Shown here: one piece after another, positions 1 to 9,626 of the stretch
Layout of the letters: every line of letters begins with the position of its first letter
Numbering within the stretch: position 1 is the first letter of the stretch
The notes under the pieces: model-generated
What the model saw: the letters and a program-made list of their open reading frames with translations, nothing else
What the model was told of the DNA's origin: nothing
Database searches by the model: none
NCBI RefSeq assembly: GCF_012978815.1
Contig: NZ_LIWR01000005.1
Coordinates: forward strand, 129,763-193,762
Length of the DNA stretch: 64,000 nucleotides
Reading direction: 5' to 3'
Source: Campylobacter sp. RM16189
Lineage (GTDB): Bacteria; Campylobacterota; Campylobacteria; Campylobacterales; Campylobacteraceae
Translations under genes and position numbers: made by a program

Positions 1-178
1 TTTCGCCTACGAGTATCGCTCCGGCCTTAGAATTTGCGATAAATTTGGCGTTTTTTTCGCCGTCACAATAGCTTAGTTCGCTATTTTTTGCATTGGCAAG
101 CGAATTTAGCGCAGTTATCTCGCGCTCTTCACCTTCAAATTTCAGCTCTAAAATCTCATAAATTTCACTTAATTTCAT
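1..178 (-). CDS. lpxD: LpxD, UDP-3-O-acylglucosamine N-acyltransferase, N-terminal fragment
   Basis: Only about 59 N-terminal codons lie in the window; the gene continues past base 1. The product starts MKLSEIYEILELKFEGE and contains LSYCDGEKN followed by AGAILVGE. This is the uridine-binding N-terminal domain of LpxD, which adds the second hydroxyacyl chain in lipid A synthesis. Its ATG overlaps the TGA of ilvH (TGATG), so it is probably translationally coupled to the ilv genes. The left-handed beta-helix catalytic domain is outside the window, so the call rests on the N-terminus alone. Confidence 0.8.
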   Translation of the reverse strand, partial: MKLSEIYEILELKFEGEEREITALNSLANAKNSELSYCDGEKNAKFIANSKAGAILVGE

Positions 179-645
179 CACATATCCATAAGCACCGACC
201 CACCGCAAACGATGTCGATCGGATTGTATTTTTTGATGGCTTTTAAGAAATTTTTCACTCTAATCGTATCGTCAGCCACCATAACAACGATAAAATTTTC
301 ATTTGTGTTCGCAACTATGCCGTTATAAGCCTTAAGTATCGCGTCAAGTCCGCCTAAATTTTCACTCAGCGGAATTTTTACGAGCGCCATCTCTTTCTCG
401 ACAAATTCGCCAGTTTCTATAACTTTATAAGTAGGTATGAGCTTGTGAAGCTGCTTTACGATCTGCTCTAGCACCTTCTCATCGCCTACCGTTACGATAC
501 TAAGGCGAGATAAATTTGTCTCAGGTATCGGCGCAACGGTAAGGGTGTCGATATTATACCCACGCCCTGCAAAAAGCCCGGAAATGCGCGAAAGCACGCC
601 GTGTTCGTTAAGAACGATGACTGAAATTACTCTTCTTATACTCAT
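178..645 (-). CDS. ilvH: Acetolactate synthase small (regulatory) subunit
   Basis: This is the regulatory subunit that pairs with IlvB in the first common step of valine, leucine and isoleucine synthesis. An N-terminal ACT domain (about residues 3-75) is visible with the family signature NEHGVLSRISGLFAGRGYNI, followed by the usual C-terminal domain. Its length of 155 residues is normal. I chose the second ATG (MSIRRV) because an AAGGA lies 6 bases before it; the ATG two codons earlier (651) directly abuts that AAGGA. With this start the gene begins 2 bases after the ilvB stop. Family knowledge says the ACT domain binds valine for feedback control; that is not tested here. Confidence 0.95.
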   Translation of the reverse strand: MSIRRVISVIVLNEHGVLSRISGLFAGRGYNIDTLTVAPIPETNLSRLSIVTVGDEKVLEQIVKQLHKLIPTYKVIETGEFVEKEMALVKIPLSENLGGLDAILKAYNGIVANTNENFIVVMVADDTIRVKNFLKAIKKYNPIDIVCGGSVLMDM

Positions 646-647
646 CT

Positions 648-2339
648 TCATTCCTTGCTTTTTAATATCATATTATATATCGCAGCCCCCGCAGGCACCA
701 TAGGAAGGACGTCTTCAAAGCGATCGACTCTAACATCAAGCATAGCCACCTTGCCAAGTTTGATCGCCTCTTTTAGCGCCTTTCTAAACTCATCTTTGGT
801 TTTACAGACAAACCCTACTCCGCCAAAGCCCTCTACGATCTTTACGAAGTCAGGTTGCACGCTAAGATCGGTTGAAGAGTAGCGCTTCTCGTAAAAAAAC
901 GTCTGCCACTGGCGCACCATGCCCAAAAAGTTGTTATTTAGGATAATGTTAATGACCGCAATGTCGTTTTCTGCTGCGGTCATTAGCTCTTGGATGTTCA
1001 TTAGAATCGATCCGTCGCCTGTAAAATTTATGACCGTTTTTTTAGGATCTGCACACTTTGAGCCAATCGCCGCAGGCAGACCGTATCCCATCGTGCCAAG
1101 CCCGCCGCTAGTTATGAGCTGTCTTGGTCGCGAAAACGGATAAAACTGCGCCGCCCACATCTGGTGCTGACCTACGTCGGTTGATATTATCGTATCATCG
1201 CCCGCTATCTTGGCAGTCTCTTCTATAACCCACTGCGGCTTTAAAATTTCATCGCTATCGCTGTATGCAAGCGGATTTAGCTTGTCGTAGCGAGAGAGGA
1301 TATCTTTCCAGTCTTTGATGTTTTCAGGGTTTACTTCGACCTTTTCTATGAGCTCTTCAAGGACGAAATTTAGATCACCAACTATCGGAAAATGCGCGTT
1401 TACTATCTTTGAGATCGAGCTTGGATCGATATCCACGTGAATTATCTTTGCGTATCTTGCAAATTCGCTTAACTTGCCCGTTATCCTATCATCAAACCTC
1501 GCTCCAAGCGCGATAAGTAGGTCAGTCTCACTTAGCGCCATATTTGCAGCATAGCTTCCGTGCATACCTGCCATCGCAAGTAAATTTTCATCATCATGAG
1601 CTAAAACTCCAAGCCCCATGAGAGTCTCTATCGCAGGAATTCCTGTCTTTTTAGCAAATTTTCTCACAAGCTCACTGGCATTTGACGCTATAACTCCGCC
1701 ACCCAAATAAAGCAGCGGTCTTTTAGCTACTGATATCGCTTCGGCAGCCTTTTTGATCTGCTTTGCGTTGCCTTTGTATGTAGGCTTATAGGTTAGCATT
1801 TTTATCTCTTGTGGATAATCAAAATCGCCAATCGCAGCGGTTATATCCTTTGGTATATCCACATGCACGGGACCCGGGCGACCTGAGCGAGCGATGTAAA
1901 ACGCCTCTTTTAAGATTCTTGGAAGCTCTTCGATGCTATTTACTAAGTAGTTGTGTTTCACACAGGGGCGAGAAATTCCCACCGCGTCGATCTCCTGAAA
2001 GGCATCTGTGCCTATGAGCGAGCTTGCGACCTGACCGCTTATAAGCACGATAGGAATGCTATCAGAATACGCCGTAGCAAGCCCTGTAACGGCATTTGTA
2101 AATCCAGGACCGCTTGTTACAAAAGCCACTCCGACCTTGCCGCTTGCTCTTGCGTAACCATCAGCCGCGTGAACGGCAGCTTGCTCGTGGCGCACTAAAA
2201 TATGCTTGAAATACTTTTGCTTGTAAGTTTCATCATAGATGTTAAGCGCCGCACCGCCAGGGTAGCCAAAAACTATCTCAACGCCCTCTTTATGCAAGGC
2301 TTCGCTGATCATCTGCGAGCCGGAAATTGCCTTTATCAT
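648..2339 (-). CDS. ilvB: Acetolactate synthase large (catalytic) subunit
   Basis: This is the ThDP-dependent enzyme that condenses pyruvate to acetolactate, or pyruvate plus 2-ketobutyrate to acetohydroxybutyrate. Its 563 residues show the three family domains: the N-terminal Pyr domain with FGYPGGAALN and the catalytic-Glu region RHEQAAVHAADGYAR, the central FAD-binding domain, and the C-terminal PP domain with GDGSILMN followed by NNNFLGMVRQW. The start MIKAISGSQMISEAL matches the family. It lies directly upstream of ilvH. A long inverted repeat covers its promoter and ribosome-binding region (separate entry). A single ilvBH pair is typical of Campylobacter. Confidence 0.96.
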   Translation of the reverse strand: MIKAISGSQMISEALHKEGVEIVFGYPGGAALNIYDETYKQKYFKHILVRHEQAAVHAADGYARASGKVGVAFVTSGPGFTNAVTGLATAYSDSIPIVLISGQVASSLIGTDAFQEIDAVGISRPCVKHNYLVNSIEELPRILKEAFYIARSGRPGPVHVDIPKDITAAIGDFDYPQEIKMLTYKPTYKGNAKQIKKAAEAISVAKRPLLYLGGGVIASNASELVRKFAKKTGIPAIETLMGLGVLAHDDENLLAMAGMHGSYAANMALSETDLLIALGARFDDRITGKLSEFARYAKIIHVDIDPSSISKIVNAHFPIVGDLNFVLEELIEKVEVNPENIKDWKDILSRYDKLNPLAYSDSDEILKPQWVIEETAKIAGDDTIISTDVGQHQMWAAQFYPFSRPRQLITSGGLGTMGYGLPAAIGSKCADPKKTVINFTGDGSILMNIQELMTAAENDIAVINIILNNNFLGMVRQWQTFFYEKRYSSTDLSVQPDFVKIVEGFGGVGFVCKTKDEFRKALKEAIKLGKVAMLDVRVDRFEDVLPMVPAGAAIYNMILKSKE

Positions 2340-2343
2340 AACA

Positions 2344-2396
2344 ACGCCTTTTTTGAATTTGTTTAAATTATAAGCTTTATAGCTTTAAAAAGGCGT
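2344..2396 (-). promoter_or_regulatory. Inverted repeat enclosing the ilvB -10 box and ribosome-binding site
   Basis: ACGCCTTTTT (2344-2353) and AAAAAGGCGT (2387-2396) are exact reverse complements separated by 33 bases. Read on the minus strand, the interval holds a TATAAT (2372-2367), and the proximal arm contains the AAGG that should serve as the ilvB ribosome-binding site. If transcription starts after this TATAAT, the distal arm is not in the mRNA and the repeat would be a DNA operator. If it starts further upstream, the RNA hairpin would hide the Shine-Dalgarno. I cannot decide between them. Confidence 0.5.
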
Positions 2397-2643
2397 AAAA
2401 TGAAATTTGGATTTTAAATTTTAACCCTCGTTTTGTTACGATATTGCAAGGGGTTTATAAGAATTTGGATAAATTTATCTGTTTGCGGTTGGTCGTTTTA
2501 GATTTTATGATTTTAGAGCAAATTTATATTTCGGGCAGAACCTGCATAGTTTGATTTAATTTTAAAAGTCTGTCCGTTGAGTGCACTCGGTCTAGTATGA
2601 CCGAGCATAATGGCCAAAAATAAATTTTAGCCAAACCAAGCGA
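2397..2643. other. Non-coding gap between ilvB and flgH, with one perfect hairpin
   Basis: I see no credible gene here on either strand. The one clear structure is a 7-base perfect stem, CTCGGTC (2586-2592) and GACCGAG (2599-2605), with a 6-base loop. It lies 39 bases downstream of the flgH stop, so it could be a weak terminator for flgH, but no T-run follows it on the minus strand. Confidence 0.5.
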
Positions 2644-3348
2644 TCAAAAAGGCCAGATAGCCTCCATAAGCTTCGTTCCCCACGGCTTTCTCGTTGATTT
2701 ATCCACATCGCCTTCGGTTTTATATAAAATTTTTGCGTCCGCGATATATTTTGAGTCTATTTCATTAGAATTTGATATATCATAAGGTCTTATGACGCCG
2801 CTTAGCTGCACGATCTGCTTTTCTCCGTTTATAAGAAGCTCTCTTGAACCCTCGATAAAGTAGTTTCCGTTTTCAAGAACCTTGATAATACGTGCAGAGA
2901 TCGTAGTTTTAAAACTTTCGGTTCTGCTATTTGATGCGGCACCACTAAATTCATTACCCCCGCCTGCACTAAAACCTATATCGCCAAGTTTGTTTAGCTG
3001 ATTTGCTACTGTAGATAGTGGGGCTGAGCCGGCGCTAAATACACCTCCTGAGAGCTTTATCGTGCTATCTTTATTGGTATTTCTTTTACCGCTCGAGCTT
3101 TGATTTGCGCTTTCACTTATTATTACGGTTACTATATCATTGACATTCATGGCCTTTCTATCTGAAAAAAGCGGATTATCTCCCCTTCCAAATAGACTTC
3201 CCGTATTTGGCTGATTATTTATCTGCTTTGCCGGCAACTGCTCTACATATACCGGAGGCTTCATATCTATCTTAGGATCTGCACTTGGTACGCAACCGCT
3301 AAAAATAAGTGATACACAAACAAAGGAGAGATAAAATTTAGCATTCAT
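2644..3348 (-). CDS. flgH: Flagellar L-ring lipoprotein FlgH
   Basis: FlgH forms the outer-membrane L ring around the flagellar rod. It is 234 residues from the chosen start. A signal peptide ends in the lipobox FSGC, so the mature protein should be lipidated at Cys. The family pattern then follows: GSLFGRGDNPLFSDRKA, NDIVTVIISE, a Gly/Ser-rich stretch, SGVIRPYDIS, YIADAKILY and the C-terminal LMEAIWPF. I used ATG 3348 (MNAKFYLSF) because AAGG lies just before it and the signal peptide starts there; the upstream in-frame start would add 14 residues without a ribosome site. A sigma-54 promoter lies 39 bases upstream. Confidence 0.95.
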   Translation of the reverse strand: MNAKFYLSFVCVSLIFSGCVPSADPKIDMKPPVYVEQLPAKQINNQPNTGSLFGRGDNPLFSDRKAMNVNDIVTVIISESANQSSSGKRNTNKDSTIKLSGGVFSAGSAPLSTVANQLNKLGDIGFSAGGGNEFSGAASNSRTESFKTTISARIIKVLENGNYFIEGSRELLINGEKQIVQLSGVIRPYDISNSNEIDSKYIADAKILYKTEGDVDKSTRKPWGTKLMEAIWPF

Positions 3349-3384
3349 AAAATTTACCTTAATCTGAATATTTATGATAAAATT

Positions 3385-3402
3385 AAGCAATTAAAGTTCC
3401 AC
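3385..3402 (-). promoter_or_regulatory. Sigma-54 (RpoN) promoter of flgH
   Basis: On the minus strand the sequence reads TGGAACTTTAATTGCTT. The -24 GG (3400-3399) and -12 GC (3388-3387) are separated by exactly 10 bases, with the TTGC context typical of RpoN promoters. A start about 12 bases downstream would leave a leader of roughly 25-30 bases before the flgH ATG. The gene is flagellar and rpoN itself is in this window (38821-40077). Confidence 0.75.
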
Positions 3403-3421
3403 TAATATTTAAGGAGAGTAG

Positions 3422-4804
3422 ATGAAATCTAAAGGAATTTATCTAATAACTGCCAATTTTTCAAAAATTTATGAAATTATATCAGCAAAATTTAAAAATG
3501 TAACCGTATTTGAGCCGATAGGAGGTTTTGTATGCACCAAAGAGGCTGCGGTAGCATTTGAAAATGGTCATGAAAAAGAGCTTATAAAAAGCATTATAAA
3601 AGAATTTAACAGGCTGCAAAAAAAATATGATTTAGTAGTCGTTAGAGCCTTTGAAGCATTCTCAAATTTGGGGAAATTTGAGTTAAATTTACTTCTTGCC
3701 AGGCATCTTAACACTCCTGTTTTTAGTGAAAAAAATCTAAAAGCCCTAAATATCAACTCAAATTTAGTTATAAGTTCAAATTTAGACGAGGTTTTGGACG
3801 CGCAGCAGAGCATAATAACTCCTTTTAGATTTGAGAATTTACTAATAGAAACGGCAAGTAAAGACAAAAAAATGGTCGTTTTACCCGAGAGTAACGATGA
3901 GAGAATTCTAAAGGCTAGTGAGCTTTTAATGCAAACCGGTGCCGTAAATTTAACTCTTCTTGGAGACGAAACCGCCGTAAAAAGCAGAGCCGATGAGCTT
4001 GGTATAAATTTAAGCGGAGTTAAATTTATAAATTTAGAAAAAAACGTATTTCAAGAGAGCTTTGCAAAGGAGCTTTACGAGCTTAGAAAGCATAAAGGAA
4101 TGAGTCTGGAAAAAGCAAAAGAGCTTATCCTGGATAAGACTTACTTTGGCACTATGATGGTGCAAACCGGACTTGCCGATGCCATGGTAAGCGGAGCTAG
4201 CACAAACACCGCAGATACCGTTAGACCGGCATTTCAAATCATAAAAACAACTCCTGATAGCCCATTAGTATCAAGCTCATTTGTAATGTGTATGGGCGAG
4301 GAAATTTTAATATATGCAGATTGCGCCGTAATACCAAATCCAGATGCTAATGCGCTAGCTCATATAGCAATCTCATCCGCTAAAACAGCGGTTGAGTTTG
4401 GAATAGAACCCAGAGTCGCCCTACTCTCATACGCCACTGGAAATAGTAGCGAAGGAAGCGACACAGATCTAGTCAAAGAGGCAAAAAAGATCATTAACGA
4501 GCTTGAACCTGAGCTTAAGGTTGAAGGACCTATACAATATGACGCAGCAATAGATATTGGAGTGGCTAGAAAGAAGATACCAAATAGCGAGGTAGCTGGA
4601 CGCGCCAATGTCTTTGTATTTCCAAATTTAAATTCAGGCAATATAGGCTACAAAATAGCTCAAAGAAGCGGTCATTGCATAGCCATAGGACCTATTTTAC
4701 AAGGATTAAAAAAACCGGTAAATGACCTAAGCAGAGGATGTTTGGTGGATGACATCATAAATACGGTTTTAATAACAGCAATACAAGCAGGAGAGAAAAA
4801 GTGA
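3422..4804 (+). CDS. pta: Phosphate acetyltransferase
   Basis: Pta interconverts acetyl-CoA and acetyl phosphate. The protein is 460 residues. The catalytic PTA domain begins near residue 140 ([19 protein letters not shown]) and includes [30 protein letters not shown] and the end [14 protein letters not shown]. The N-terminal 135 residues resemble a shortened form of the regulatory region of the 700-residue enterobacterial enzyme. A strong GGAG ribosome site precedes the ATG. Its TGA overlaps the GTG of ackA (GTGA), giving coupled translation of the acetate overflow pathway. The promoter region is shared with divergent flgH. Confidence 0.95.
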   Translation: MKSKGIYLITANFSKIYEIISAKFKNVTVFEPIGGFVCTKEAAVAFENGHEKELIKSIIKEFNRLQKKYDLVVVRAFEAFSNLGKFELNLLLARHLNTPVFSEKNLKALNINSNLVISSNLDEVLDAQQSIITPFRFENLLIETASKDKKMVVLPESNDERILKASELLMQTGAVNLTLLGDETAVKSRADELGINLSGVKFINLEKNVFQESFAKELYELRKHKGMSLEKAKELILDKTYFGTMMVQTGLADAMVSGASTNTADTVRPAFQIIKTTPDSPLVSSSFVMCMGEEILIYADCAVIPNPDANALAHIAISSAKTAVEFGIEPRVALLSYATGNSSEGSDTDLVKEAKKIINELEPELKVEGPIQYDAAIDIGVARKKIPNSEVAGRANVFVFPNLNSGNIGYKIAQRSGHCIAIGPILQGLKKPVNDLSRGCLVDDIINTVLITAIQAGEKK

Positions 4805-5997
4805 AAATTTTAGTCTTAAATTCGGGTAGCTCATCTATAAAATTTCAACTTTTTAATATGAAAGACAATCATGTCATAGCAAGCGGACTTATCGAAAAAA
4901 TCGGCGAAAGCAGCTCATACGCCAAGCTAAAAGATACGGCTAAAGATAGGATATATGAGGAAAATTTAGCTATAAAAGATCACCACGAGGGACTTGAGGT
5001 GATGACAAGTCTTTTTGTGGCTTCAAATATACTGCACGATCTAAGCGAGCTTGACGGAATAGGACACAGGATAGTGCACGGCGGAGAGAGTTTTACAGAG
5101 TCTGCTTTGGTAAATAAAGATGTGATTACTAAAATAGAGCAAAACTCAATACTCGCCCCGCTTCATAATCCTGGACATCTAGCCGGCATAAGAAACGCCA
5201 TGCAAGAGAGCGGCGAAAAGGTGCCTCATGTGGTTGTGTTTGATACGGTTTTTCATCAGACAATGCCTGAATATGCCTATAGATATGCCCTACCTTACGA
5301 GCTTTGCAAGCGCTTACATATCCGCAGATACGGCTTTCACGGCACATCACACCACTATGTGACAAAGACTGCCGCACAAATGCTTGACATAGATTATAGT
5401 AAATTTAACGCTATCTCTCTTCATCTTGGAAATGGCGCTTCTGTTTGTGCTATTCAAAATGGCAAAAGTGTGGATACTTCCATGGGGCTTAGTCCGCTTG
5501 AGGGGCTTATAATGGGCACAAGAAGCGGCGATATGGATCCTGCGATTATAACCTATCTGCTAAATTTAGGCGAACTAAAGGCTGATGAGATAGATGCCTT
5601 TTTAAACAAAAAGAGCGGACTGCTTGGAATTTGCGGCTCAAACGATATGAGAGAGGTAGTTGCAAAGATGGAACACGATGAAAGGGCTCACCTGGCCTTT
5701 GAGATGTTTTGCTACCGTATCAAAAAATATATCGGAGCTTACTATGCTGTGCTTGGGTGTGTTGATGCGCTTATCTTTACAGGCGGTATCGGAGAAAATG
5801 CACCATATAGTAGAGAGAAAATTTGCGGCGATTTAGCGCATCTTGGCATAAATATAGATCATAAATTAAATTTTGCTAAAGCAAGCGGAGCTAGGTGTAT
5901 AGACGCTGACAAAGCATCTATAAAAACTTTAATCATTCCTACAAACGAAGAGCTTGAGATAGCACTTGAAACAAAAAGGGTGATAGAAAACAATTAA
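4801..5997 (+). CDS. ackA: Acetate kinase
   Basis: AckA converts acetyl phosphate and ADP to acetate and ATP. The protein is 398 residues, the normal length. It shows the ASKHA-fold signatures: N-terminal [33 protein letters not shown], the substrate loop [19 protein letters not shown], and FTGGIGENA near the C-terminus. The GTG start overlaps the pta stop. Pta and AckA together give substrate-level ATP and set the acetyl phosphate pool. Confidence 0.97.
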   Translation: MKILVLNSGSSSIKFQLFNMKDNHVIASGLIEKIGESSSYAKLKDTAKDRIYEENLAIKDHHEGLEVMTSLFVASNILHDLSELDGIGHRIVHGGESFTESALVNKDVITKIEQNSILAPLHNPGHLAGIRNAMQESGEKVPHVVVFDTVFHQTMPEYAYRYALPYELCKRLHIRRYGFHGTSHHYVTKTAAQMLDIDYSKFNAISLHLGNGASVCAIQNGKSVDTSMGLSPLEGLIMGTRSGDMDPAIITYLLNLGELKADEIDAFLNKKSGLLGICGSNDMREVVAKMEHDERAHLAFEMFCYRIKKYIGAYYAVLGCVDALIFTGGIGENAPYSREKICGDLAHLGINIDHKLNFAKASGARCIDADKASIKTLIIPTNEELEIALETKRVIENN

Positions 5998-6041
5998 AAT
6001 ACGTAATTATGACAAAATAAATCTAAATTTAAGAGAACTAA

Positions 6042-6470
6042 ATGAATAAAATCACTTGCGTTTGTCTGGGAACAAGAAATATGAAGAAGGCTCTGGAGTT
6101 TTATAGGGACAAATTAGGATTTAAAACTAACTGCAAAGAGAGTAATCCAAATGTTGTATTTTTCGATACTTTTGGAACAAAATTTGAGTTATTCCCACTT
6201 GAATTGCTAAGCAAGGACATTAATGAATCCAGCCCGCCGACAGGTAGCGGTTTTGCGGGAATTACGCTTGCTTATAATGTAAAGAGCAAAAAAGAGGTAG
6301 ATGAGGTTATTGAGCTAGTAAGAAAGGCGGGAGGAGTAATCGTAAAAGAGCCGCAAGATGTCTTTTGGGGCGGATATCATGCCTATTTTACAGATTTGGA
6401 CGGCTATTACTGGGAAGTGGTGTGGGGTCCTGATTTTAAATACGATGAAAACGGATTATTAAAATTTTAG
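6042..6470 (+). CDS. VOC/glyoxalase-superfamily protein
   Basis: A 142-residue single-domain protein of the vicinal oxygen chelate fold. It begins with the typical LGTRNMKKALEFYRDKLGFK, has a central FGTKFELFP, and ends with the second repeat motif YFTDLDGYYWEVVW. The conserved Glu in ELFP and EVVW could be metal ligands, as in glyoxalase I and fosfomycin-resistance relatives. It follows ackA by 44 bases and may be read through from it. The substrate cannot be predicted; this family has many uncharacterised members. Confidence 0.75.
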   Translation: MNKITCVCLGTRNMKKALEFYRDKLGFKTNCKESNPNVVFFDTFGTKFELFPLELLSKDINESSPPTGSGFAGITLAYNVKSKKEVDEVIELVRKAGGVIVKEPQDVFWGGYHAYFTDLDGYYWEVVWGPDFKYDENGLLKF

Positions 6471-6587
6471 TAAAGATAGAAAATATCATCTCAAAACACA
6501 ATCTCATTTTATTGTTTCGCAAACTAATACAAGATGATTCCTATTTGCTTTTTAAAAGAGATATTTTACTATGTATTTGAGAAATTT

Positions 6588-6610
6588 AGGCTAGCCAAGA
6601 TAGCTAGCCT
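6588..6610 (-). terminator. Hairpin terminator downstream of ttrA
   Basis: AGGCTAGC (6588-6595) and GCTAGCCT (6603-6610) form a perfect 8-base stem with a 7-base loop. It lies 13 bases past the ttrA stop. On the minus strand it is followed by AAATTTCTC, a weak U-run, so termination strength is uncertain. Confidence 0.5.
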
Positions 6611-6623
6611 AGCGCCTAAAAGG

Positions 6624-9614
6624 CTAAATTTTATAGATATTTGCAGGTAGCGCTTGTCTGGCGCAGGTGCCTACAAGCCAGTCATTAAGGCTAAATTTGC
6701 CTTTGCGTTTTGGATCAAGCAGACCAAGTAGGTTGTGGTTTATACCCACTTCGGTTCCTTCTATCCTAAGTGCCGGTTTGCCGTCTATATAGTGAGTTCT
6801 GGCACCAAATTCGGTGTGTCCAAAGCCGTGTTCAAGGCTTATAACGCCTTTTGCAACGCCGTTTGTTACAAATGCCGTGCCTTTTGCGCTTGCGTATGGA
6901 GTTACGATTTTCACCTCATCACCCGTTTTGATACCCTTCTCTTTTGCTATATCTTCGCTGATACGCACGAAATTTACGGGATGTATGCTTCTCATCCTAT
7001 CACTCATTATAGTGTAGTAGTGCTGCGCGTTTGATTTTTTCGAGCTTACTAGATATTTCCACTCGGATTTCGGGAAGAATTTTTCAAGCGGAGTTCCGTC
7101 GCTTGCCACAGGCTTCATCAGCGTAGGAGTGCCAGGCATGTATTCGCCCGTGATAGAGTGGCGATGTCCGCCAAGCGGCTCGTAGTATATCGAGGCGGGA
7201 TTTGGCGCAGGCACTTTTACAGTCGCCTTATCACCCTTATATGCAGTCGTATAATCATCGTATCTTCCGCCTTTTGCAAGCACGTGAGCGACCTTTGCCA
7301 CCTCTTCTTTTTTGAGATATTTTTCTATCTTTGGCATAACTCTGTGAATTTTACTAAGCTCGGCATCTTCTTTGCTGATGTCGCTTACCGCTTCGCCGTC
7401 AAAGGCCAAATTCGCAAGTGCGGCAGCATAAAACTGCTCTTTATTGTCTAAATCCATAGCATTGCCGTCTTTATCCTTAAAGGCACCCTTGCCAAAGCCT
7501 TTTAGTCCAAGCTTTTTAGCGATAGTTATATAAAATAGCTCCACATCTATCGGCGTGCCGTTTTTATCCCTATCTTGTCTTGGAGTTACCGCAGGATAGC
7601 GCACGACTGAAGTTTTGGTTATAGTTCCCCAAAGTGCGTTTGGCATACCCCAGTTTTCTAAATTTAACCCGTCAGGCACGATGTAGTCGGCATACGCGTT
7701 AGTTTCATTCATAAATGCGTCTATACCGATAAATAGCGGCAGATCACGGCTATCTTTTAGAGAGTCTTTCACCGCCGTTTCAAGCCCAGCTTGTCCGTAG
7801 ATGACGTTTGTCATGTAGTTGATGAAAATTTTAGCCTTATAAGGATATCCAACCGCATGACTTGTAAGAGTTTCGTTTATAAGCGGCATAGAGATAGGAT
7901 ACCAAGGTTGCTGTGCAGGATAGCCCGTGCCGCCCGCTGCTACTTTGCGCTTAAATTCCGAGCTTGTCTCGTAGTATTTGCCCGAGCGGGACAAATTCAC
8001 ACCGCTTGGCTTATATGCGCCGTCAAATTTCTCAAGCTCATATCTGCCGCTCATAAATTTATGCGTGCCTGCGCTTGCATTTACGTTTCCGCCTTTGTAG
8101 CCGTAAGTGCCCATGAGTGTATTTAAGCAAAGTATCGCGTAAGTACTCATTGCAGCTTGCGTATGCATCATGCCGCCGTGGACGTTCGTGCTTACTTGGC
8201 GACCGTTTTTTGTGAAATTTTCACAAAGCCAAAGTATATCATCCATGCTCACGCCGCAAAGCTCCGAATACTCTTTCATGGTGTGCTTGAAGGCCGACTC
8301 TTTAAGAAGCTGCATAGAGCTTTTTACCGCTACTTTTTTGCCCTCTATTTCTATCTTGCCTTTGTAGTAGAGTTTAGCAGGCTCATTTACTTTATAGCTT
8401 TGGATTTTACCGCTTTGCGAGCATACTTGCCACTCGTCATTAACTCGCGCAAATTTGCCGTAATCTTTATGTCCTTTTTGAGTTATGACTAGGTGAGTTG
8501 CGTTGCACCAGTGAATTTCGCCTGCCAGCTTGGCTTGCTCTAAATTCGGCTGGATGAGGTAGTTTGTAGCGTATTTTTCATTTTCGATTATCCATCTTAT
8601 CATCGCCATAGCAAGCGCTGAATCCATACCGGGCTTTATGCCTATCCAGCGAGCCTTATCGCTTGTGGCGTATTTGATAGAATTTGAAACCGTCGGATCG
8701 ATGACAGCGTAAGTAAATCCGTTATCCGAGCTTCTTGCGTAAGACACCATCTTAGCTTGCTTTTGGAAAGGATTTCCGCCATTACCCGGCGAAGTACCCC
8801 AATAAATACTAAATTTAGAGTGCTCGTAATCAGGCTTAGTATGAGCAAATCCGCCCGCGTTGTGAGCTATCTTGCCGCCCGCTCTAAATCCGCCGCCGCA
8901 AATTCCTCCGTGCGAGTAGTGATTAACGGTGCCAAATGACTTTTTCATAAATCTATCAACGATATCGCTTCTGCCGTCATATAGATAAAAGCTTAAGAGC
9001 TGGTTGCGTTTGGTGCCGTATTCGGGATTTTCGGGATCGATTAGCTCATCGGAGTAGATAGCACGAAGTCCGTCTACGTGTCCTTCTCCAAATAGATCTC
9101 CACCCTCGACAACCTCTTCTATGAGCTGCTCAAAGCTGATAGTCTGCCACTTACCCTCGCCTCTTTTGCCAACTCTTTTAAGCGGAGAGAGAATTCTAAT
9201 CGGCGAATAAAGCATCTCAGGAAGCATAGCGCCCCTAACGCAAACGGTAGCTCGCTGATCGTCATTGCCGCTTCTGGTCGTAGCTATTAGCGCGTCGTTT
9301 ATAGAGGTGTTGTAAGGCATCCAATGGAAATTTGCAAGCGGATGGAAAGGATTTCCCACCGAGCGAAGAACGCGATCATTTTTATCGTCTATATGAAGCC
9401 TAAGACCGCATTTTGTGGTGCACCCGTGACACATAGAAAATACTATGGAGTGTCCTTCATTCATGACGACTTTGCCGTCTATTACTTTAAATTCAGGCTC
9501 ATGAGAATTTCCTTGCACCTTATAATCATCTACTTTTTCATCTTTATTTGCAACGGCAGCCACAGGAAGAGCCGAAGCGATCATAGCTTTTTTAATAAAA
9601 TCTCGTCTTTGCAT
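6624..9614 (-). CDS. ttrA: Tetrathionate reductase catalytic subunit TtrA-like (molybdopterin)
   Basis: A 996-residue molybdopterin oxidoreductase with a Tat signal at the N-terminus (QRRDFIKKA followed by a hydrophobic stretch). Four Cys positioned for a [4Fe-4S] cluster are at residues 62, 65, 69 and about 125 (CHGCTTKC and VCVRG). Cys239 in HGGICGGG sits where the probable Mo ligand is in TtrA. The run PLKRVGKRGEGKWQ and EEVVEGGDLFGEGHVDGLRA are, as I recall, nearly identical to Salmonella TtrA (about 1020 residues). That makes TtrA a better match than polysulfide, thiosulfate or arsenate reductase. It should act in the periplasm with TtrB, encoded 12 bases upstream. Start: AAGAGGAGCTAAAG directly precedes the ATG. 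Substrate is inferred. Confidence 0.82.
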   Translation of the reverse strand: MQRRDFIKKAMIASALPVAAVANKDEKVDDYKVQGNSHEPEFKVIDGKVVMNEGHSIVFSMCHGCTTKCGLRLHIDDKNDRVLRSVGNPFHPLANFHWMPYNTSINDALIATTRSGNDDQRATVCVRGAMLPEMLYSPIRILSPLKRVGKRGEGKWQTISFEQLIEEVVEGGDLFGEGHVDGLRAIYSDELIDPENPEYGTKRNQLLSFYLYDGRSDIVDRFMKKSFGTVNHYSHGGICGGGFRAGGKIAHNAGGFAHTKPDYEHSKFSIYWGTSPGNGGNPFQKQAKMVSYARSSDNGFTYAVIDPTVSNSIKYATSDKARWIGIKPGMDSALAMAMIRWIIENEKYATNYLIQPNLEQAKLAGEIHWCNATHLVITQKGHKDYGKFARVNDEWQVCSQSGKIQSYKVNEPAKLYYKGKIEIEGKKVAVKSSMQLLKESAFKHTMKEYSELCGVSMDDILWLCENFTKNGRQVSTNVHGGMMHTQAAMSTYAILCLNTLMGTYGYKGGNVNASAGTHKFMSGRYELEKFDGAYKPSGVNLSRSGKYYETSSEFKRKVAAGGTGYPAQQPWYPISMPLINETLTSHAVGYPYKAKIFINYMTNVIYGQAGLETAVKDSLKDSRDLPLFIGIDAFMNETNAYADYIVPDGLNLENWGMPNALWGTITKTSVVRYPAVTPRQDRDKNGTPIDVELFYITIAKKLGLKGFGKGAFKDKDGNAMDLDNKEQFYAAALANLAFDGEAVSDISKEDAELSKIHRVMPKIEKYLKKEEVAKVAHVLAKGGRYDDYTTAYKGDKATVKVPAPNPASIYYEPLGGHRHSITGEYMPGTPTLMKPVASDGTPLEKFFPKSEWKYLVSSKKSNAQHYYTIMSDRMRSIHPVNFVRISEDIAKEKGIKTGDEVKIVTPYASAKGTAFVTNGVAKGVISLEHGFGHTEFGARTHYIDGKPALRIEGTEVGINHNLLGLLDPKRKGKFSLNDWLVGTCARQALPANIYKI

Positions 9615-9626
9615 CTTTAGCTCCTC

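Noticed and set aside
2586..2605. Hairpin after flgH as a rho-independent terminator
   Set aside because: The stem is perfect but short, and no T-run follows on the flgH strand. It is noted only within the gap entry.
6735..9620. Several long open frames antisense to ttrA
   Set aside because: They lack ribosome sites and protein-like composition, and lie opposite a fully supported gene. They are shadow frames.
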